Source: Bacteroidales bacterium UBA2198
GTDB taxonomy: Bacteria > Bacteroidota > Bacteroidia > Bacteroidales > VadinHA17
Assembly (NCBI GenBank): GCA_002328625.1
Contig: DCVC01000337.1
Location: 1-12,037, forward strand
Direction of reading: 5' to 3'
DNA: 12,037 nt
Positions 6,931 through 12,037 of the stretch are shown here, one piece after another. A program made the position numbers and the translations under genes. Position 1 is the first letter of the stretch, and each line of letters starts with the position of its first letter. The notes under the pieces are model-generated. The model was not told the origin of the DNA. It worked only from the letters and a program-made list of their open reading frames with translations, and did no database searches.

Positions 6931-8415
6931 CTAATCTACATTATCATTAAGATAAGCATTATTTTCCCTCAGAACCGGTTCATCGTTATCATCAGAGGTT
7001 AGTGTAAATTTTGAAACTTTGCTTTCTTTTTCCTTTTCAGGTGTTGTTACTGACATGTTTCTCCTGATATAGGCAGGGACATCTTCAAAAGTGTCGATAT
7101 TCTCTTTCATTGTTTTGCCCGATAAGCCCTCTTTTTTAAGTATATTCTGCATATGCTTGACTTTTTTCAGGGTCAGCTCGGACTTTTCCTTTTCCTCATT
7201 TTCTGCTCCCAATCGCCTGCTTCTCATCTCATTAACCTCTTCCACACTTTCCAGGTCAAAATCGAGTTCTCCCTGAGTCTCTTCATCAAGATTGGTAACT
7301 ATTGATCTTTTTGTTTTGCCGTGGATAGTAAAAACATCTTCACCTTTCTCAGGAATGAAATGAGGCGGCACAGGGTTAGCAGCCGGAAACAGCTCCACCC
7401 TTTTAAGCTTTTTCGGTTTGTTGATCTGGAAAATGGTATTTGATTCAAACCCGGTGGCCACAACAATCACGCTGATATTTTCGTTCAGATTTTCGTCCTG
7501 CGATAATCCCCGGATAATAAGAGCATCTTCCGATGCAACCTCATACATATAATCAGTTATTTCACCCAGCTCATCCATTGTGAGTTCGTGCTTCCCGGTA
7601 CCGGATGAAATATTTATCAGGATGCTTTTTGCTCCTGTGATATCGTTTGAATTCAGCAATGGGGAGGCCAGGGCATTTTCGATGGCTTTCAAAGAACGGT
7701 TTTCTCCGGAGGCAGTACCCATCCCCATGACTGCCACACCTGAATTCTTCATTACTGTTTCAACATCTGCAAAATCAACATTTATATAACCTGCAACGGT
7801 TATTATTTCGGCAATTCCCTTTACAGCTGTTGCCAGCACGTCATCAGCTTTGGCAAAGGCTGATGAGACGCCCAGGTTGCCAAAAATCTCCCTTAGTTTT
7901 TCGTTGTTAATAACCAGAAGTGAATCAACATGATCTTTTAATTCGGTGATACCGTCAATAGCGTACCTAATCCGGATCTTTCCTTCCGACTTGAACGGGA
8001 TTGTCACAACCGCAACTGTAAGAAAACCTGCTTCCTTGCATGCCCTGGCTATAACGGGGATTGCTCCCGTCCCTGTTCCACCTCCCAGACCTGTGGTCAG
8101 AAATACCATTTTAGTGTTGCCTGACAAAGCATCCATAACTTCATTTATATTTTCCATGGCAGCCTGCCGGCCTACTTCCGGCTTGCTGCCCGCGCCCCTC
8201 CCTTCAGTCAGAGCTTCGCCTATCTGGACCTTGACGGGTACCGGGCTCTTTGCAAGAGCCTGGTGATCGGTATTGCAAACCACAAAATTGACATCTTTTA
8301 TGCCTCTTTCAAACATATGATTTACAGCATTGTTACCACCACCGCCTATTCCAAGGACCTTAATTATTGATGATCTCTCCACAGGAAGATCAAAGTTCAT
8401 TATATCGTCTGTCAT
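6931..8415 (-). CDS. ftsZ: Cell division protein FtsZ
   Basis: Tubulin-like GTPase that polymerises into the division ring. The nucleotide-binding GGGGNNAV (24-31) and signature GGGTGTG (111-117) are intact, and the T7 loop NVDFAD (212-217) supplies the catalytic aspartate. The core ends near residue 325. A charged Glu/Lys-rich linker then leads to FEDVPAYIRR (443-452), which resembles the conserved C-terminal peptide that binds FtsA in other bacteria. Here that motif is followed by about 42 more residues ending NNAYLNDNVD, a tail I associate with Bacteroidota FtsZ. At 494 residues it is longer than the roughly 380 of Escherichia coli because of the linker and tail. It starts at ATG 8415, 60 bases after the ftsA stop, with no strong Shine-Dalgarno. 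It is the last classical dcw gene of the cluster. Confidence 0.98.
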   Translation of the reverse strand: MTDDIMNFDLPVERSSIIKVLGIGGGGNNAVNHMFERGIKDVNFVVCNTDHQALAKSPVPVKVQIGEALTEGRGAGSKPEVGRQAAMENINEVMDALSGNTKMVFLTTGLGGGTGTGAIPVIARACKEAGFLTVAVVTIPFKSEGKIRIRYAIDGITELKDHVDSLLVINNEKLREIFGNLGVSSAFAKADDVLATAVKGIAEIITVAGYINVDFADVETVMKNSGVAVMGMGTASGENRSLKAIENALASPLLNSNDITGAKSILINISSGTGKHELTMDELGEITDYMYEVASEDALIIRGLSQDENLNENISVIVVATGFESNTIFQINKPKKLKRVELFPAANPVPPHFIPEKGEDVFTIHGKTKRSIVTNLDEETQGELDFDLESVEEVNEMRSRRLGAENEEKEKSELTLKKVKHMQNILKKEGLSGKTMKENIDTFEDVPAYIRRNMSVTTPEKEKESKVSKFTLTSDDNDEPVLRENNAYLNDNVD

Positions 8416-8430
8416 GGTGTTAGTTTTAAT

Positions 8431-8456
8431 TGTTAATGAACAGTATGGTTTTAACA
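8431..8456 (-). other. Hairpin in the ftsA-ftsZ leader
   Basis: In the 60-base gap between ftsA and ftsZ, TGTTAA (8431-8436) pairs with TTAACA (8451-8456), and inside it AAC (8439-8441) pairs with GTT (8448-8450). This gives nine base pairs with a two-base bulge and a six-base loop. The stem ends 15 bases before the ftsZ ATG. It has no U tract, so it is not a simple terminator. It may affect processing or translation; the function is unknown and the stem is AT-rich. Confidence 0.3.
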
Positions 8457-8475
8457 GATTTATACTAAATTAAGA

Positions 8476-9822
8476 TCACTTGATTACCTGATCCTCCACT
8501 TCAAACATCCTGGAAAGCATAGTTTTTATTTTCTCGGCAAGAGATACTTTTTCCTCTTCATGTATCGGTCCGTGAGCCTCATGCCCACCCTCTGAATCCA
8601 CAACCGGTTTGCCGGGTTGCACGAACTCTTCCCTCCTGCCTGCGCTGAATGATTTCTTATACGTTTCAAGATGTTCGAATCCGCTCATTATCAACCCTAC
8701 ACTGGTTGCATACATAGGCTGGTTAATTTCATTCCTGCCTGTCCCTGAAAGGTGTTCATTCGGCAGACCTATCCTTACATCCATTGCCGTTTTGAACTTC
8801 ATTAGCTGAGGAAGGTGTTTAAGCATGGCTCCTCCCCCCGTGATCACAATACCTGCAGCAAGCTTATCGGCATATCCTGAGTTTTGTATCTCAAAGTTCA
8901 CAATATCGATTATCTCCTCCATCCTTGACTGGATTATATATGCGAGGCTTTTAAACGATATCTCCTTTGGTTCACGTCCGCTGATCCCAGGAATTGACAC
9001 TACTTTATCATCAGGAGCTATATCTCCAAGTGCTGAACCATACTGAATTTTAAGTTGTTCAGCATGCCGCTGAAGTATTGCGCAACCCTCCTTTATGTCT
9101 TTGGTGACAACATTGCCGCCAAACGGAATCACAGCAGTGTGTCTGATTATGTTATCATAATAGACAGCAACATCAGTGGTGCCTCCGCCGATATCTACAA
9201 GTACAACTCCTGCTTCCTTCTCATCCTCGGTAAGAACAGCATCAGATGATGCAAGAGGCTCAAGGATCATATCCTTTACAGTAAGATTAGCTTTCCGGAT
9301 GCACTTTTCAATATTCTTGGCAGCTGCCACCTGGCCAATGACAATATGAAAATTAGCTTCCAGTCTTCTCCCGCACATACCAATCGGGCTTTTAACGCCT
9401 GTCTCATTATCAACAATGAAATTCTGAGGAATAACATGTATTATCTCTTCTCCTATATCGATATGTATCTTATGCATATCTTCAATAAGCCTGAAAACTT
9501 CATCTTTTCTGATCTCATCCTCATACGCATCGCGCATTATATAACCTCGGCTCTTCATACTTTTAATATGCTGACCCGCTATACCGACGAAGACCTCCGA
9601 AAAAAGAATGCCAGATCTCTTCTGAACATCTTCAACGGTTGTCTGGATGGCGTTTACGGTCTCCTCTATATTGAGTACCACACCTCTCTTTACCCCTTTG
9701 GAAAGAGCTTTGCTGAGTCCAAGAATTTCTATCTTACCATTCTCGTTTTTTGTACCGACAATAGCCACAATTTTTGTGGTCCCTATATCGATCGCTGCTA
9801 CATACTGTTCTTTTTTGTTCAT
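8476..9822 (-). CDS. ftsA: Cell division protein FtsA
   Basis: Actin-family ATPase that tethers FtsZ to the inner membrane and signals to the divisome. Nucleotide-binding motifs are intact: phosphate-1 AAIDIGTTK (9-17), phosphate-2 VDIGGGTTD (209-217) and the adenosine motif ITGGGAML (327-334). The FtsA-specific 1C (SHS2) domain lies at about 85-165, between the first two. The C-terminal segment LAEKIKTMLSRMFEVED (428-444) can form the amphipathic membrane-targeting helix expected here, joined by a Gly/Glu/His-rich linker at about 400-425. The 448-residue length is normal for Bacteroidota and slightly longer than in Escherichia coli (420). It starts at ATG 9822, 24 bases after the ftsQ stop, in the same transcription unit as murC and ftsQ. 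Confidence 0.98.
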   Translation of the reverse strand: MNKKEQYVAAIDIGTTKIVAIVGTKNENGKIEILGLSKALSKGVKRGVVLNIEETVNAIQTTVEDVQKRSGILFSEVFVGIAGQHIKSMKSRGYIMRDAYEDEIRKDEVFRLIEDMHKIHIDIGEEIIHVIPQNFIVDNETGVKSPIGMCGRRLEANFHIVIGQVAAAKNIEKCIRKANLTVKDMILEPLASSDAVLTEDEKEAGVVLVDIGGGTTDVAVYYDNIIRHTAVIPFGGNVVTKDIKEGCAILQRHAEQLKIQYGSALGDIAPDDKVVSIPGISGREPKEISFKSLAYIIQSRMEEIIDIVNFEIQNSGYADKLAAGIVITGGGAMLKHLPQLMKFKTAMDVRIGLPNEHLSGTGRNEINQPMYATSVGLIMSGFEHLETYKKSFSAGRREEFVQPGKPVVDSEGGHEAHGPIHEEEKVSLAEKIKTMLSRMFEVEDQVIK

Positions 9823-9846
9823 GATCTGAATTATTGCTTTTTCTGA

Positions 9847-10626
9847 TTATCTTCTTCTGCAAACTATCTGGTCCTTAAATGCAAGATTAATATTTGAGTA
9901 TTTGTTCCATCCAACCTCAGGCAGCACTTTATCATAGAAAGCTGCGAGATTGTTAAGTTTCCCTTCAATGTTTTCTGTCGTACCAAGATGGATCAGGTGA
10001 TTTCCCACTCTTGGTACCAGATCAATTTCATTGTTGTTATCCACATATATCTGATCAATCTGAGCTGACCAGAAACCGTCGCTTCTTATATGTTTCACCA
10101 GGTAATAAATATCTTTCAGGATCGAATTCTTAATACTGGTGTCCAGAACGCTGATCCCGCTGAGCATAGCGGAACTGATGTTTATGTTTCCCCCGACAAT
10201 ATGCAGCCGTGGAGTGTATAAATTACGCCTCCTGATCACAATGCCTTCGTTATCAATATAGTAATCACCACCATTTTTTGCCATTACCCTCATTACAGGA
10301 TCACGCTGATCAACAAAAATATTGAGGGTACCGTCCAGGGTGAAATAAACTTCGGCAACCTTTAATTCCCTGAGATTTTTTAATCTTTCCTCAATATCAG
10401 CAACCGGAATTTCTTTAACGGGTTTGCCGTGTACCCTTCCCGCAGTAACGTTTACAATATTTAAAATCTCTCTCTCCGAAACAAACCGATTGTCAGATGA
10501 ATCTTTGATAACAATTTTTATCCCGCTGCAAAATCTTGCAGAAGCAACACCGGCAAAATATGCAGGCATTAATATCAGATATAAAAGCGGTATAAGAATT
10601 AATATGAATAATATGAACTTCTTCAT
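9847..10626 (-). CDS. ftsQ: Cell division protein FtsQ
   Basis: A 259-residue bitopic inner-membrane protein. MKKFILFILILIPLLYLILM begins the single N-terminal membrane segment, with essentially no cytoplasmic tail. A POTRA-like domain follows at about 35-110 (SEREILNIVNVTAGRVHGKPVKEI, then LRELKVAEVYFTLDGTLNIFVDQRDPVMRV), and then the FtsQ beta domain (DNEGIVIRRR, QIDQIYVDNNNEIDLVPR, NINLAFKDQIVCRRR). FtsQ is a scaffold that, in well-studied bacteria, links FtsB/FtsL to the septal synthases. Sequence conservation is low in this family, so the call leans on domain layout and on its place between murC and ftsA. Its ATG overlaps the murC stop as ATGA, suggesting translational coupling. Confidence 0.93.
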   Translation of the reverse strand: MKKFILFILILIPLLYLILMPAYFAGVASARFCSGIKIVIKDSSDNRFVSEREILNIVNVTAGRVHGKPVKEIPVADIEERLKNLRELKVAEVYFTLDGTLNIFVDQRDPVMRVMAKNGGDYYIDNEGIVIRRRNLYTPRLHIVGGNINISSAMLSGISVLDTSIKNSILKDIYYLVKHIRSDGFWSAQIDQIYVDNNNEIDLVPRVGNHLIHLGTTENIEGKLNNLAAFYDKVLPEVGWNKYSNINLAFKDQIVCRRR

Positions 10627-12017
10627 CCGGCTTTTTTACTTTTAAGTTTTTCTTCAATAGGTCCGACCAGAGTGTCGATGTCGCCTGCTCCTATAGTGAG
10701 CAGTACATCGAGTTTATCAGGTTCAAGTATTGATGGGATATCTTCCATTCTTACCATGCTTTTTTTTGCCAGTTTCATTTTTTCGAATATTGTCATGGAT
10801 GATACGCCGGCTACAGGATTTTCGCGGGCAGCATAAACAGGAAGAAGTAATACTTCATCCATATCATCAAGGACTGAAGCAAACCCTGAAGCATGGAAAA
10901 GTGTACGTGAATAAAGATGAGGCTGAAAAATACCTGTTATTCTCCTTCCCCTGAAATATTCCTTAATGGAGTTTATTAATGCTCTTATCTCTTCAGGGTG
11001 ATGAGCGTAGTCATCAATGTAAGCCAGATCAGGCAGGTTGACTCTGATATCAAACCGCCGCCTCACACCCTGATAAAGAGTTGCAGCATTCTTTATTTCA
11101 TCCGCAGTGACTCCGCACATCAATGATACAGCGATTGCGGCAGTCAGGTTTTCAATATTAATTATCCCGGGAAAGGGGAAATGAATATCCGTAATAACAC
11201 CATCAGGGGTCTGAATACTAAAGCTGTAGTGGTCGCTGATATACATTATATCAAATGCCCTGAAGTCGGAGCCGGCATCTGATCCGTAAGTGCTACAGGT
11301 TACCCCTTCAATTTTTTCAATGAGCCCGGATATTTTGCTGTTTATCAATAACGTACCCCCTCTTCTGATCCTTTTACAGAACTCGTTGTAAGCTTGAATC
11401 ATGGAAGGATGATCACCGTACACTTCAAGGTGATCAGCATCGAGAGAGGTAATGACAGCCATCAGTGGAACAAGCCTGTGAAATGAGCGGTCGAATTCAT
11501 CGGCCTCAATCACAGTGAACCTGCCCTTCCCCAGAAGTAAATTGGAATTATAATTTTTTGAAATCCCGCCAAGGAAGGCTGAGCAATCCAGATGGGATTG
11601 CCTGAGGATATGGGCAATCATAACAGAAACAGTTGTTTTGCCATGAGTGCCTGCAACGGCCAGTGTATCAGTATTTGAAGATATTTCCCCCAACACCTCC
11701 GATCGCTTGTATATGCTGTAACCGTTGTTCAGAAAGTAAGCAAGAATCTTGTTATCGGTAGTTATTGCAGGAGTATAAACGATAACAACACTGCTTTTGC
11801 CTGTGGTACTCCTGAAGAGATCAGGAATAGTGTTAATATCATCCTCGTAGGATATAATGCAGCCTCTCCGGGCTAATGATTCTGTTAAAGGAGTTTTTGT
11901 TCTGTCGTAACCGGCAATAATAAAGCCGTCATTTTCAAAATATAAAGCAAGAGCGCTCATGCCGATCCCGCCTATACCGACAAAATAAATTCCTTTCGTA
12001 TTCCTGGCATCAATCAT
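10623..12017 (-). CDS. murC: UDP-N-acetylmuramate--L-alanine ligase
   Basis: Cytoplasmic ligase that joins L-alanine to UDP-MurNAc using ATP, the first step of stem-peptide synthesis. The N-terminal Rossmann domain has GIGGIGM (14-20) for the UDP substrate. The central ATPase domain has the P-loop GTHGKTT (123-129), EADEFDRSF (171-179) and SLDADHLEVYGDH (191-203). The C-terminal domain has DDYAHHP (335-341), characteristic of MurC. Its 464 residues are normal for the family and no key motif is missing. The start at ATG 12017 has a good Shine-Dalgarno (AGGAG, one base away). The ATG overlaps the upstream stop and the TGA overlaps the ftsQ start, both as ATGA, so it belongs to a tightly coupled operon. 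Confidence 0.98.
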   Translation of the reverse strand: MIDARNTKGIYFVGIGGIGMSALALYFENDGFIIAGYDRTKTPLTESLARRGCIISYEDDINTIPDLFRSTTGKSSVVIVYTPAITTDNKILAYFLNNGYSIYKRSEVLGEISSNTDTLAVAGTHGKTTVSVMIAHILRQSHLDCSAFLGGISKNYNSNLLLGKGRFTVIEADEFDRSFHRLVPLMAVITSLDADHLEVYGDHPSMIQAYNEFCKRIRRGGTLLINSKISGLIEKIEGVTCSTYGSDAGSDFRAFDIMYISDHYSFSIQTPDGVITDIHFPFPGIINIENLTAAIAVSLMCGVTADEIKNAATLYQGVRRRFDIRVNLPDLAYIDDYAHHPEEIRALINSIKEYFRGRRITGIFQPHLYSRTLFHASGFASVLDDMDEVLLLPVYAARENPVAGVSSMTIFEKMKLAKKSMVRMEDIPSILEPDKLDVLLTIGAGDIDTLVGPIEEKLKSKKAG

Positions 12018-12037
12018 TCTCCTGCAAGTTTTAACAC
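12014..12037 (-). CDS. murG: 3' end of the upstream gene, probably murG
   Basis: Only seven codons plus the stop are inside the window. Read on the minus strand from 12037 they give VLKLAGE and then TGA (12014-12016), which overlaps the murC ATG as ATGA. The coupling and the fixed murG-murC order in Bacteroidota dcw clusters suggest MurG, the GlcNAc transferase that makes lipid II. The residues alone cannot identify it. Confidence 0.45.
   Translation of the reverse strand: MLKLAGE

Noticed and set aside
9346..9846. 166-codon open frame on the plus strand, opposite ftsA
   Set aside because: It lies wholly opposite a clear FtsA coding region, has no recognisable domain and no promoter; it is a shadow of ftsA codon use.
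1..12037. Search for a mobile element, defence system or CRISPR array
   Set aside because: No transposase, integrase, toxin-antitoxin, restriction or Cas-like protein and no regular spacer array was seen; the genes are conserved envelope, division and metabolic functions.

Overview
The window is from a Bacteroidota chromosome, most likely Bacteroidales or a close relative. Three things point there. The murC-ftsQ-ftsA-ftsZ order and the FtsZ tail are typical of the phylum. A Porin_10-type outer-membrane protein and an aspartate-aminotransferase-like protein with the SVSKRYSECG lysine motif are present. Promoter -7 boxes of the TAnnTTTG type occur, while Shine-Dalgarno sequences are mostly weak. 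Base composition looks even and moderately AT-rich throughout. I saw no insertion sequence, phage gene, CRISPR array, tRNA or rRNA.

Layout. (1) Bases 1-585, + strand: the 3' part of a PLP-dependent aminotransferase whose 5' end lies outside the window. (2) 586-708: a convergent intergenic gap holding a short phased array of degenerate CAyrGrG-like units. (3) 709-1881, - strand: a lipoprotein of the NamZ/DUF1343 exo-muramidase family. (4) 1882-2095: a divergent intergenic gap dominated by a CACAGAG-type inverted repeat. (5) 2096-3340, + strand: a LolC/LolE-like FtsX-family ABC permease. (6) 3341-3494: a convergent gap with a weak terminator candidate. (7) 3495-12037, - strand: a long co-directional block, in transcription order end of murG, murC, ftsQ, ftsA, ftsZ, putative porin, MltF-like lytic transglycosylase.

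How the genes work together. The minus-strand block is the 3' end of the division and cell-wall (dcw) cluster. MurC makes UDP-MurNAc-L-Ala, FtsQ is a divisome scaffold, FtsA anchors the ring to the membrane and FtsZ forms it. Both murG/murC and murC/ftsQ overlap as ATGA. Downstream of ftsZ, the porin and mltF follow at short spacing, but each is preceded by a TAnnTTTG box with the shared sequence TTTGCCGC, so they probably have their own promoters as well. MltF and NamZ are both predicted lipoproteins acting on peptidoglycan, and they flank a LolC/E-like lipoprotein-release permease, so the whole window has a cell-envelope theme.

I did not find a convincing undescribed multi-gene system; the coding content is mostly conserved housekeeping. 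The best unexplained signals are non-coding. One is a pair of intergenic elements made of roughly 8-base units at the same 10-11-10 spacing. The others are the near-leaderless promoter/start arrangements and a hairpin just ahead of ftsZ. Several longest possible reading frames start too early, inside the repeat or inside promoter boxes, and the starts given here have been corrected for that.
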